DNA of 14,651 nucleotides from an uncultured Halieaceae bacterium (GTDB lineage: Bacteria > Pseudomonadota > Gammaproteobacteria > Pseudomonadales > Halieaceae), in contig CAJXZI010000028.1 in the NCBI GenBank assembly GCA_913063005.1, forward strand, positions 1-14,651, given 5' to 3'. Below, piece by piece: positions 1-7,352 of the stretch (its first letter is position 1; every line of letters begins with the position of its first letter). The position numbers were made by a program, and so were the translations under genes. The notes beneath the pieces are model-generated. The model was not told the DNA's origin, did not search any database, and saw only the letters and a program-made list of their open reading frames with translations.

Positions 1-267
1 TAAAGGCCGTCGCAACGTCATAAAGGTGCGCGCACAGTAGGTGTGGAAGGACCTGGTCCCGCACCTGGGTGAGGACATCCTCGGTCAGGAGCAGGGTCAG
101 CGCTAAGCTCCGTTCCTGCGAGGCCCCCAGGATTAGGCCAGCGCTCAGGGCCTCCGGTGCTACCTGAGCGCGGGCAAACAGGCTCTGAATCCGGCTGTAG
201 GCGTACTGAAGGTAGGGCGCCGTATTGCCGTCGAAACTGAGCATGGCGTACCAGGAAAAGACATATA
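1..267 (-). pseudogene. argS: Arginyl-tRNA synthetase internal fragment, cut at both ends
   Basis: Reading the minus strand in the frame with codon GTC at 262-260 gives 88 open codons through the left edge. They contain YVFSWYAMLSFDGNTAPYLQ followed by YAYSRIQSLF and later HLLCAHLYDVATAF. The FDGNTAPYxQYAY block and the H-x-L-CAHLYD block are hallmarks of bacterial class I ArgS, at the end of the catalytic core and in the anticodon-binding helical domain. The piece corresponds roughly to residues 440-535 of a protein of about 580 residues. It has no start codon of its own: the reading frame enters directly from exbD sequence at about 266-270, and the family's usual Asp before YVFSW is an Ile codon spanning the joint. 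Its GC content (about 62%) is well above the adjacent exbD (about 48%). ArgS is normally essential, so a decapitated copy suggests a misassembly or a rearrangement with an intact copy elsewhere. Confidence 0.85.
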
Positions 268-557
268 TCGCGACGCGCTCCCGCCTTTTCAATGAGTATT
301 AACCGTAAATTTTTATCGTCAGCAGGAAATGGCGTTCCGTTTAAAAACATGTCGTCCGTCGCCGTGATAACGATTTCCAATCCATTGGCTTCAGTTTGAC
401 GCTGCTCGCCCTTCGCCTCCGGAAGGTTAACGACAAGCTCGCTCAAATCAGTGAAGCTCGTTGAGACCATGAAAAAAATGAGCAGTAAGAACACCACATC
501 GATCAAGGGTGTCAGGTTCACCGCTAGAGGCTCTTTCCGCTGGCGTTTGAACTTCAT
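18..557 (-). CDS. exbD: ExbD/TolR-family biopolymer transport protein, C-terminus replaced by out-of-frame argS sequence
   Basis: ExbD and TolR are single-span inner-membrane partners of ExbB/TolQ that convert proton-motive force into mechanical work on TonB or Tol/Pal-type envelope systems. The first ~96 residues are a good ExbD: a basic cytoplasmic start, then a transmembrane helix at about residues 14-34 containing LTPLIDVVFLLLIFF, with the proton-handling Asp at residue 20, and a periplasmic domain with FLNGTPF near 71-77. The start ATG at 557 lies 2 nt after the exbB stop, so the genes are coupled. ExbD proteins are usually 135-145 residues. Here the family resemblance ends near residue 96 (about position 270), and the remaining ~80 residues, rich in Pro, Gly and Arg, are argS DNA read in the wrong frame down to a chance stop at 18-20. 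True exbD in this window is therefore 270-557, and its last ~45 residues are missing. lpxK would be expected downstream in related genomes. Whether the partner is TonB or another protein is not visible. Confidence 0.8.
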   Translation of the reverse strand: MKFKRQRKEPLAVNLTPLIDVVFLLLIFFMVSTSFTDLSELVVNLPEAKGEQRQTEANGLEIVITATDDMFLNGTPFPADDKNLRLILIEKAGARRDICLFLVRHAQFRRQYGALPSVRLQPDSEPVCPRSGSTGGPERWPNPGGLAGTELSADPAPDRGCPHPGAGPGPSTPTVRAPL

Positions 558-559
558 TG

Positions 560-1177
560 TTAGTATTCCTGAGGTGCTCCGCTGTGTAAGGCATCCACCA
601 GCTTTATCGCTTCGCGCTCAAGACTTACGACCAAGGACTCAACGAGCCCGGTGAAATAACGGTGCATTACCAGCGCTGGAATCGCCACGATAAGACCCGC
701 TGCGGTGGTCAGTAAGGCCTCGGAAATTCCGCCAGCGAGTGCATTGGCATTTCCCGTTCCGACCGTCGTAATTTGAGTAAACACATCAATCATCCCAACG
801 ACTGTGCCCAGAAGACCCAATAACGGCGCAATTGCCGCAACAGTCCCCAAGGAATTCAAATATTTTTCAAGGTCGTGTACGACATGACTCGCAGCCTCGG
901 AGATGCTTTCCTTCATGACATCCCTACCTTGCCCGCGGTTCGAGATCCCCGCCGCCAGAATCGCACCCAAGGGAGAACCGGCCCGAAGCTCATTAAGCTT
1001 TTTAGCGTTGAGTTCACCTTGCTTGAGGTCTCGCCACACAGTCGCTAGTAAGTGCGGCGGAGCAATCTTTTGGTGATCCAGTGCAATGAAGCGCTCGACG
1101 CAGATGCTGACGGCAACGATCGAACAACACACGATTAGCGGCATGACCCAGCCACCCGCAATTAGTAGATCTAACAT
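560..1177 (-). CDS. exbB: ExbB/TolQ/MotA-family proton channel protein
   Basis: This is the inner-membrane channel subunit of an ExbB-ExbD motor. The 205 residues show the family plan. There is an N-terminal membrane helix at about residues 6-26, then a cytoplasmic segment containing the typical ERFIAL (28-33) and the SPLGAILAAG stretch (68-77). Two long C-terminal helices follow, with GTVAAIAPLLGLLGTVVGMI (111-130) and GGISEALLTTAAGLIVAIPA (149-168); these small-residue-rich repeats line the ion path. I chose the ATG at 1177, not an in-frame TTG at 1201, because a GGGGA ribosome-binding site sits about 9 nt upstream and the protein then starts like other ExbB proteins. exbD follows after 2 nt. 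comEC ends 90 nt upstream, and that gap carries a good sigma70-type promoter, so exbBD can be transcribed apart from comEC. ExbB rather than TolQ is preferred because the comEC-exbB-exbD order is common in gammaproteobacteria and no tol genes are seen. Confidence 0.9.
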   Translation of the reverse strand: MLDLLIAGGWVMPLIVCCSIVAVSICVERFIALDHQKIAPPHLLATVWRDLKQGELNAKKLNELRAGSPLGAILAAGISNRGQGRDVMKESISEAASHVVHDLEKYLNSLGTVAAIAPLLGLLGTVVGMIDVFTQITTVGTGNANALAGGISEALLTTAAGLIVAIPALVMHRYFTGLVESLVVSLEREAIKLVDALHSGAPQEY

Positions 1178-1204
1178 GATTGATATCCCCAGTGCACACA
1201 AGCG

Positions 1205-1232
1205 AGTATACCCCGCTAAAAGGCCGAGCCAA
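1205..1232 (-). promoter_or_regulatory. Putative sigma70 promoter of exbB-exbD
   Basis: On the minus strand TTGGCT (1232-1227) is followed, after a 16-nt spacer, by TATACT (1210-1205). These match the -35 consensus TTGACA at four positions and the -10 consensus TATAAT at five. Transcription would start near 1198, giving a leader of about 20 nt that just holds the exbB ribosome-binding site. The location, in the 90-nt gap between comEC and exbB, fits. This is a pattern match only. Confidence 0.5.
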
Positions 1233-1241
1233 GCGTTGCTT

Positions 1242-1268
1242 ATTCAAAACAACCCGTGGTTTTTGAAT
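1242..1268. repeat. Inverted repeat with 8-bp perfect arms at the comEC 3' end
   Basis: ATTCAAAA (1242-1249) and TTTTGAAT (1261-1268) are exact inverted copies separated by 11 nt. Inside, ACC (1252-1254) and GGT (1258-1260) can pair as well, leaving a 2-nt bulge and a CGT loop. The right arm touches the last base of the comEC stop codon, so the hairpin would form at the very end of that mRNA. The stem is A/T-rich and no U-tract follows, so it is a poor intrinsic terminator. It may stabilise the 3' end of comEC mRNA, bind a regulator upstream of the exbB promoter, or mean nothing. Confidence 0.4.
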
Positions 1269-3532
1269 CAGAGTTGCGCCCAATACGGTGAATACCCGGT
1301 CCGCATCCCATTTGCCGTCACCCCAACAGATGGTTCCAGTTTGAAGGTCACTGCACCGTCTCTAGCGGTGTCCCAGAGTACTGAGCCCGCTCTTTGGAAG
1401 CGGCTTACCACGGCACTGTGTGGATGATTAAAACGATTAGCGCGTTTTGTCGTGAACACCGTGTGCGTGGGGTCTAATTTATCGATGAAGCTCTGTGAGC
1501 TCGACGTCGCCGAGCCATGGTGCGCTGCAAACAAAATATCGACTCGATCTGGCAGCGATCCACTCGCGATTAACTCAAGTTCAGCGGCTACTGGGATATC
1601 TCCCGCCAGCAAGGTCCTCTGTTGGTGCGCCTCGACGAGTACTACACATGAGTCTGCATTAGTGCCGAGGAGTTTGTGTCCTGTGCCCATCAGGACCGAA
1701 ATAGTGAGGTCGGGCGAGGGAGATAGCTCACGCCCGGCGCTGCAAGGTTCTCCGCCAAAGCCCCAGTGCGCCGCAATTTGGAAGTGTTCTCGAACAGCGC
1801 TCAGGCCACCTGAATGATCTAAGTCACCGTGACTCACGATCAGGAGATCGACCACGCTGATCCCGCGCGATTTTAACCAAGGAATTACCTCTCTCTCGGC
1901 AATCGAGGTGCCCGAACCTCCTACGCCACCGGTATCGTATACGAGGGTGTAATCGTCGCTAACAACCAGGACCATGGTCCCCTGCCCTACATCGACGGCA
2001 ACCACCTCCGCCATAGCGCGCAGTTGGCTAGAACTACTCAAAGAAACTGGGAACAACAGAATGACCGCCAGGGTCGCTTTCTTGGGTAACACCCTCGCTG
2101 ACAGAGTTGCCACAACGAGCAGCAGGCTTCCAACATGAATGTAGCCTGATGCCAAGTGTCCCAGCCCACTCCATGCCCCAGCGGTAATCAACAATGCGAT
2201 CAACTCATCAACGAGGCTAGCGACAACGCTCAACAGCCACCCGCCGAGTTCAGAATTAGCCTCGCTCACCGCTAAACCGAGTAGTCCCATCGGTAAGACT
2301 GCGGCAGTGAAAATCGGGGTAATTGCGAGATTGCTCAGAAGCGCCGCATATGAGAATTGGTGAAAGAAAAAAACACTTAATATGGATGAGGCCAGCGTTA
2401 GCACAAAGGTCAATCGTATCCAGCCAAATAAGCGGCTACCCGACCCCTTCTCGGTTTCTACAATGATGACGCCCGTTAATAGAACACTGAGCCAAAAACC
2501 ACTGGTGAGTGCCGACCACGGATTGAGGGTGATCAATACAGCCGCAGACGCAACGACAGATGACAAGGGACTGACACGCCAACAAAGAATTCGCATGCAT
2601 CGTGTCATTCCCATCATCAAAAATGCCCTTTGTGCTGGTAGTGATGCGCCGGTAAGCAGTACATAACCCCATGACAGTAGAGAAACCACAGTCATGTTCA
2701 CCCAGCCCGGCCCCCTATCATAAGGCGCCAGCAAGAAACGCCTTGGCAAACTGACAAGCCACTGAATCCACAAGGCGACGAGAGAGACGTGTACGCCGCT
2801 GACAACCAATACATGAACGATCCCAAACTCACGAAGGAATGACCAATCTTCAGGATGGAGTGCGTCTTGTCGGCCGATAAGTAAACCTTGCAAAAGGCGC
2901 TCTGCGCCCTGCTGTTCCGCATGTCTGTTTATCGACTGACTCAATCGGTAGCGAAGCGCAGAAAGCCATGAAGCCTCGTGTTCGATGGACGTTATTTCAA
3001 TGACACTAGCGAGTGCTGACCTTGCACTCGCGAGCGTGTGAATATTTGTAGGTAATGTTCCGCGATTCCACAGCGACGCCGGAGGTCTGAGACGGAACTC
3101 GCCTTTAATCAAATCGCCAATCTTTAGGGCTGCAACTTCATTCTCGTAAGCGGCATAGGCCCGAACAGTCTTGCGCGAACCGCACTCAGTTGGCATTGAC
3201 TGCCGGATAGCCAGATCGAACGATAAGTAGGGCGACTCTCCTACACCTTCGTGGCTCTCGGGAAACGACTCGATAATACCGGTTGCGCCTATAACGGTAT
3301 CGAAACAATTACCGGGCATTTGAGAGACTTCGTAGTGAACGTAATGCCCAGCGCTCACGAGAAGCCCCATGAATACCGCCATCGTTAACCTCGATAGCGG
3401 CACAAGGAGAACCACCGCGGCTACAATGCCCCCAAGGATTCCAAAGGCTGCTGACGAGGGCAGTGCTAAGGCGACGATACAAAGGAGGCAATAGACCAGA
3501 AGAGCATCGTTCTCTCGAGCAAATATTCGCAA
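1268..3532 (-). CDS. comEC: ComEC/Rec2-family DNA uptake channel protein
   Basis: ComEC is the inner-membrane channel that carries single-stranded DNA into the cytoplasm during natural transformation. The 754 residues show the full three-part layout: N-terminal membrane helices and a soluble OB-like segment (about 1-190), the multi-helix Competence domain (about 210-480), and a C-terminal metallo-beta-lactamase-like domain (about 508-735). Diagnostic motifs are HVLVVSGVHVSLV at 240-252, the VDVGQGTMVLV entry to the beta-lactamase fold at 513-523, the metal-binding HGDLDH at 568-573, GD at 644-645 and HH at 671-672. All nuclease-type ligands look present, as is usual in Gram-negative ComEC. 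The only usable start is TTG at 3532, with a weak GAG-type ribosome-binding site; an in-frame stop lies 24 nt further upstream at 3559-3557. It is divergent from the DUF2062 gene and precedes exbB. No other competence gene is in the window, so transformability is not implied. Confidence 0.93.
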   Translation of the reverse strand: MRIFARENDALLVYCLLCIVALALPSSAAFGILGGIVAAVVLLVPLSRLTMAVFMGLLVSAGHYVHYEVSQMPGNCFDTVIGATGIIESFPESHEGVGESPYLSFDLAIRQSMPTECGSRKTVRAYAAYENEVAALKIGDLIKGEFRLRPPASLWNRGTLPTNIHTLASARSALASVIEITSIEHEASWLSALRYRLSQSINRHAEQQGAERLLQGLLIGRQDALHPEDWSFLREFGIVHVLVVSGVHVSLVALWIQWLVSLPRRFLLAPYDRGPGWVNMTVVSLLSWGYVLLTGASLPAQRAFLMMGMTRCMRILCWRVSPLSSVVASAAVLITLNPWSALTSGFWLSVLLTGVIIVETEKGSGSRLFGWIRLTFVLTLASSILSVFFFHQFSYAALLSNLAITPIFTAAVLPMGLLGLAVSEANSELGGWLLSVVASLVDELIALLITAGAWSGLGHLASGYIHVGSLLLVVATLSARVLPKKATLAVILLFPVSLSSSSQLRAMAEVVAVDVGQGTMVLVVSDDYTLVYDTGGVGGSGTSIAEREVIPWLKSRGISVVDLLIVSHGDLDHSGGLSAVREHFQIAAHWGFGGEPCSAGRELSPSPDLTISVLMGTGHKLLGTNADSCVVLVEAHQQRTLLAGDIPVAAELELIASGSLPDRVDILFAAHHGSATSSSQSFIDKLDPTHTVFTTKRANRFNHPHSAVVSRFQRAGSVLWDTARDGAVTFKLEPSVGVTANGMRTGYSPYWAQL

Positions 3533-3690
3533 TTTTAGCGTCTCGCAACTAGCGGTTCAGCTGTCGCCCTATCATAATTGTGCCGTACGAAGAGTGTTCC
3601 CAGTCGCTAGCCACGAAGCCAAAACACTGGTTTTTCTGGGAGTTCATTGCTCTAAAAAGCTATGAAATAACCACTAATTGAGTGAGGGTC
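3533..3690. other. Divergent intergenic region between comEC and the DUF2062 gene
   Basis: This 158-nt gap is the largest non-coding stretch in the window and separates two outward-facing genes, so it should hold a promoter for each. On the minus strand TATGAT (3576-3571) matches the -10 consensus at five of six positions and lies about 39 nt before the comEC start, but I see no good -35 element at the right spacing. For the plus-strand gene the A/T-rich stretch around 3630-3675 is suitable, but no clear hexamer pair stands out. No RNA gene or strong hairpin was seen. Confidence 0.45.
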
Positions 3691-4230
3691 ATGCCAAAAC
3701 GCTCGTTACGAAAGTATTTACCCAGTCCGGCGCGTTTAATGCGTGTCAGTGGGTTTAAGCGCTTTGGCAATTTGCTAGACCGTCGCGAGTTGTGGCACAT
3801 CAGTCGCACCTCGATCGCACGAGCAACCGCTATTGGGTTGTTCTGTTCGATGATCCCCCTCCCCGGTCAAATGTTCATCGCCGTATTTCTGGCTATCAGA
3901 TTCAGCGCTAACGTGCCGCTGTCTTTTATGCTGATCTTTGTTACTAACCCGATCACCATGCCTGTCATTTATCTCGGCGCTTATCTTTTCGGTAGCGCCC
4001 TGTTGGGCGCACCCATATTGGATGTCACCGCAGTGGATTGGCTTAACCCATTGAGCGCTGAATTCTTGGGAATTTTTCCCGCTTTTATTCTCGGCTGTGC
4101 CGTTATGGGTCTAATCGCCGCCTTCCTCGGCTACTTTATTGCGGATGGGCTATGGCGATTGCGGATTAGTCAGCGCTTGACCGAGCGAGCACGCAATCGT
4201 CTTGCACGCAGGCGAGCAACAAAACGTTAG
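3691..4230 (+). CDS. DUF2062 domain membrane protein of unknown function
   Basis: The 179-residue protein matches the pattern of DUF2062 proteins. It has a basic amphipathic start (MPKRSLRKYLPSP), then ELWHISRTSIARATAIGLFC leading into a helix with the family's IPLPGQM signature at about 55-61, and a second helix with TNPITMPVIYLGAYLFG at about 85-101. A third helix lies near 124-148, and the tail is very basic (ERARNRLARRRATKR). The function of the family is unknown; it often sits near comEC, lol and exbB genes in gammaproteobacteria. The ATG at 3691 gives the usual family N-terminus. An in-frame GTG at 3682 would add three residues, and the GAGG run just before the ATG is close to it, so the start is not certain. 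It is the only clear complete gene on the plus strand. Its TAG stop shares three bases with the lolE stop on the other strand, leaving no space for a terminator. Confidence 0.85.
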   Translation: MPKRSLRKYLPSPARLMRVSGFKRFGNLLDRRELWHISRTSIARATAIGLFCSMIPLPGQMFIAVFLAIRFSANVPLSFMLIFVTNPITMPVIYLGAYLFGSALLGAPILDVTAVDWLNPLSAEFLGIFPAFILGCAVMGLIAAFLGYFIADGLWRLRISQRLTERARNRLARRRATKR

Positions 4231-5459
4231 CGAATCTCCCGCAGTGACTTGCTTATAGACGCCCTTGACGACGCAATGGCCGGTACCGTACACGCAACCA
4301 GCGATAATAGAAATGCGGCGACGGACACCGCTATAAAATCCGACCACCTTAGATCAACAGGCACATAAGCTAACGGATAGACACTGGTATCGAGGAGCGG
4401 CTGACCGCTGATTGCCTCAATAATGGATACCAAAACCGGAATAGCAAATGTGAGACAGGCCCCCAGTACGGCCCCCAAAATCGCACCGCCAGCACCGATA
4501 ACAGTCCCTTGAACAGTGAAGATGGTGAGTATGTCAGAGGGTGACGCCCCCATGGCGCGCAACATGGCGGAACTCGGGCGACGATCCGAGGTGACCAGCA
4601 CGAGGGATGTGACAATATTAAAAACGGCAACGACCAAGAGTGCGAACAACATCAAGCCAACAATTTGGCGCGATAGCTGAATGGCTTGATACAAATTGCC
4701 GAGTGATCGAGTCCAGTCGGAAACCCAATACTGAGGGCCTAACTGTTTGCGGAGTCCATGGGCTAAGCGGGGTGCCTGCAAGGGATCCGCGACCGTAACG
4801 GCCCAGGATGGGTTCTGCTTAACAGTGTCGTCAACCGAGGATGCGATGGCAGTCATCGCAAATACACTGTCAATTTCAGTGCCCGAATCTAAAATCGCAG
4901 CTAATCTCATGGTGGCAGGTAAAAACCTTCGATCGCCACCGTCCTCACTGGCTAGTGCGACCAGTGCTTGTCCTACTGTGACATTGAGAGCCTCCGCCAG
5001 GTTTTTCCCGAGGACGATCTCTCCCGGTGATAACGCATCCAGCTTCGGCGTTGCATAAGGACGCAAGACGTCGAGAACGGAAGATTCGGCGTAAATTAAG
5101 CGCCCAACCCGAGATCCCGAATTGGCGTAAAAAAGCACGTTCGCCTCGCTGAAACGGTGACTCCGAGTAACCTCGGCCACGGTGTTCACCGCGGAAGCGA
5201 TATCGCCATTTTGATCGTCGGAAAGATAACTACGAATCGTGATATGCGGTACCAAATTGAGAATGCGAAGCCGCATTTCGCGCTCGAAACCGTTCATAAC
5301 AGAGATTGAGGCCAGCAAAAATGCGACCGCTATAACCATACCCGCAATCGACAACTTCGATAGGAACGAGGATAGCCCCCCACCTCCACCCAAAGACTGC
5401 CGAAGCGCCATCTCAAAATGAATGGAGCGCGGTCGCCATAGACGCATCACTCGAGACAC
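4227..5459 (-). CDS. lolE: Lipoprotein-releasing ABC transporter permease LolE
   Basis: LolE pairs with LolC and the LolD ATPase to extract outer-membrane-destined lipoproteins from the inner membrane and pass them to LolA. The 410 residues show the MacB/FtsX-type plan. A first membrane helix at about 34-55 ends in ASISVMNGFEREM, a periplasmic domain of about 210 residues follows, and three helices lie at about 266-290, 310-345 and 373-395. ILNLVPHITI (66-75) and the C-terminal VYPLAYVPVDLRW stretch resemble E. coli LolE more than LolC, and the third position in a C-D-E order agrees. Starts are ambiguous: GTG at 5459 (13-nt overlap with lolD, AGGGA about 7 nt upstream) is used here; ATG at 5447 overlaps the lolD stop as TGATG. 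A run of five glycines at 24-28, just before the first helix, is unusual. The stop overlaps the convergent DUF2062 gene. Confidence 0.88.
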   Translation of the reverse strand: MSRVMRLWRPRSIHFEMALRQSLGGGGGLSSFLSKLSIAGMVIAVAFLLASISVMNGFEREMRLRILNLVPHITIRSYLSDDQNGDIASAVNTVAEVTRSHRFSEANVLFYANSGSRVGRLIYAESSVLDVLRPYATPKLDALSPGEIVLGKNLAEALNVTVGQALVALASEDGGDRRFLPATMRLAAILDSGTEIDSVFAMTAIASSVDDTVKQNPSWAVTVADPLQAPRLAHGLRKQLGPQYWVSDWTRSLGNLYQAIQLSRQIVGLMLFALLVVAVFNIVTSLVLVTSDRRPSSAMLRAMGASPSDILTIFTVQGTVIGAGGAILGAVLGACLTFAIPVLVSIIEAISGQPLLDTSVYPLAYVPVDLRWSDFIAVSVAAFLLSLVACTVPAIASSRASISKSLREIR

Positions 5460-6121
5460 AGTTTCCCTGCTTCAAGCCGATACTGCTTGTCCATCTGCGC
5501 TGCTATCTTTGGGTCGTGCGTCACGACCACAAAAGCGGTGTCCTCAAATGTTAGACCGTGCATTAATTCAAGCACCTGCGCCGCGGTTGCTGGATCGAGA
5601 TTACCCGTGGGCTCATCCATCAGCACGCACGCTGGGCGGTTAATAAGTGCGCGAGCAATCGCAACGCGCTGACGTTCACCGCCCGACAGCTGACCCGGGC
5701 GATGATTCATTCGATCCGCCAGACCCAGCTCTGACAACATAGCCTTTGCGGTTTCGAGCGCGTTAGTCTTCGAAACACCGCCAATCCTCGCAGGCATAGC
5801 AACGGCTTCTAAGGCGCTGAATTCAGGCATGAGATGGTGGAACTGAAACACAAACCCTAGGTGACGGTTACGCCACTGGCTACGCTCGCTTTCACTGAGG
5901 GTAAACAGATCCGTATCGCCAACCTGGACGCTGCCAGCTGTAGGCTGCTCTAGCCCACCCAATATGTTCAGCAAGGTTGACTTACCGGCGCCCGACCCTC
6001 CAACGATAGCCACCTTTTCTCCCGCTAGAAACTCAAGGGATAGATCGTCCAGTACCTTAACCGCAACGTCCCCCGAGCCGAAGACCTTGCTTACCTGCGT
6101 TGCCCGCAGACAACCGGTCAT
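5447..6121 (-). CDS. lolD: Lipoprotein-releasing ABC transporter ATPase LolD
   Basis: This is the cytoplasmic ATPase of LolCDE. In 224 residues every ABC element is present: Walker A GGSGAGKS (41-48), the Q-loop Gln at 93 in FVFQFHHLMPEF, the signature LSGGERQR (145-152), Walker B VLMDEP (166-171) with catalytic Glu 170, and the switch His at 202 in VTHD. The FQFHHLMPEF Q-loop is characteristic of LolD among MacB-type ATPases. The ATG at 6121 overlaps the lolC stop as ATGA, and its own stop lies within the start region of lolE, so translation of the three is coupled. Length and motifs are normal. Confidence 0.95.
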   Translation of the reverse strand: MTGCLRATQVSKVFGSGDVAVKVLDDLSLEFLAGEKVAIVGGSGAGKSTLLNILGGLEQPTAGSVQVGDTDLFTLSESERSQWRNRHLGFVFQFHHLMPEFSALEAVAMPARIGGVSKTNALETAKAMLSELGLADRMNHRPGQLSGGERQRVAIARALINRPACVLMDEPTGNLDPATAAQVLELMHGLTFEDTAFVVVTHDPKIAAQMDKQYRLEAGKLCLE

Positions 6122-7347
6122 GCCTGCAACCCCTCGAGGGCCCTAACCGGTGAAACGCGGCTGGCTCTGAATGCCGGATACGTGGCAGCAGCAATACTGA
6201 GCAAAACAGCCCCCGAAATGATGATAAAGACATCTGTCATCATAATTTTGGTCGGTAATCCGCCAATGTAATAGACCTCTGGATCAAACAAAGACCAGCC
6301 AAAGAGTGTCTCAATACTACTCATAACCCCCTCAAGGTTCATCGCGATCCCAAGGCCTAGAACGGTTCCGACCACAACCCCCAAAATTGCAAGCATCAAC
6401 CCGTGGAGTAAAAAGCTGATCATCACTCTTCTCGGTGTTAAGCCCATCACTCGGAGCGCCACTATATCTGACCGTTTCTCTGACACAGACATTGTCAAAG
6501 AGGAAACAACGCTGAACGCCGCGACCGCGATTAATGCAGACAAAAGGATACTTACCAAGATTTTCTCCATTCTGATCGCGGCAAATAGCGATTGATGGGT
6601 ATCAGCCCATGTCGTCACTTGAGAAGGCTCGGAAAATTGCGCGATTAAACTTGCAGCAACAATGCCTGCAGTGTTCGGGTCAGCAAGCCTAATTTGTACA
6701 CCGTCGGGTAGCCTCGCTCGAGCCAATTTCTGCAGGGTCTCGTAAGAGGTCCAAGCGAGGGTGCTATCCGGTGACGCGCCCACTGAAACGACCGCAAGGA
6801 CTTTAAGACGGCGGTAACGAGGCACTGCCCCCAAGGGGGTTACCGAGAGCTCAGGAAGCACCACATCAACTGGATCACCAACGCCAACACCAAGCTGCTG
6901 TGCGAGCGAGTCCCCTAACGCCACGCCATAACGTTCTGTAAACAATGCCGCCAAGTCACCATCAACCACGGTCACGTTAGCACCACTGCTTTGATCTGCC
7001 TCATAGCCACTGAGCTCAGCGCCGGCGGAAACGAATAGGGATCTGAGCATCACTTGCCGCCGAAGGAAAGGCGACGCCCTAGCGCCAGCCCAATCCGCCT
7101 GCAACCTCTTGGAGAGCGCACGACTCTCAACCAACGAGCCGGTGGACATGATGGAAACGTGGGGCACCGCGTTAAGCAATCTGCCTGTTAATTCGCCAGC
7201 CAGTCCGTTCATTACCGAGAGAACAACAATTAGGCTCGCTACACCGACAGCCATGCCCGTGGCCGACAAGACCGCTACCCAGCGCGTAAATGATCTCTGC
7301 GCTTTGCTAAAGCTGAGCCTCCGAGCAATGTCTAACTCAACTGGCAA
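6118..7347 (-). CDS. lolC: Lipoprotein-releasing ABC transporter permease LolC
   Basis: This is the first permease of the LolCDE exporter. The 409 residues hold a membrane helix at about 24-46 ending in IVVLSVMNG, a periplasmic domain of about 210 residues with RLLNAVPHVSI near 56-66, and three C-terminal helices at about 263-287, 308-335 and 372-392. The protein ends with YPAFRASRVSPVRALEG, the usual coupling segment of LolC/LolE. The start appears to be TTG at 7347: no ATG or GTG lies before the first helix, and the short N-terminus from TTG (LDIARRLSFSKAQRSFTRWV) aligns with family N-termini. AAGG three bases upstream is a poor ribosome-binding site, so expression may depend on coupling with nqrM, which ends 5 nt earlier. 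Naming it LolC rather than a second LolE rests mainly on gene order. Confidence 0.88.
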   Translation of the reverse strand: MPVELDIARRLSFSKAQRSFTRWVAVLSATGMAVGVASLIVVLSVMNGLAGELTGRLLNAVPHVSIMSTGSLVESRALSKRLQADWAGARASPFLRRQVMLRSLFVSAGAELSGYEADQSSGANVTVVDGDLAALFTERYGVALGDSLAQQLGVGVGDPVDVVLPELSVTPLGAVPRYRRLKVLAVVSVGASPDSTLAWTSYETLQKLARARLPDGVQIRLADPNTAGIVAASLIAQFSEPSQVTTWADTHQSLFAAIRMEKILVSILLSALIAVAAFSVVSSLTMSVSEKRSDIVALRVMGLTPRRVMISFLLHGLMLAILGVVVGTVLGLGIAMNLEGVMSSIETLFGWSLFDPEVYYIGGLPTKIMMTDVFIIISGAVLLSIAAATYPAFRASRVSPVRALEGLQA

Positions 7348-7352
7348 GGGCC

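Noticed and set aside
18..266. C-terminal Pro/Gly/Arg-rich extension of ExbD as a novel domain
   Set aside because: The same bases in another frame encode a textbook ArgS segment, so the extension is out-of-frame argS DNA.
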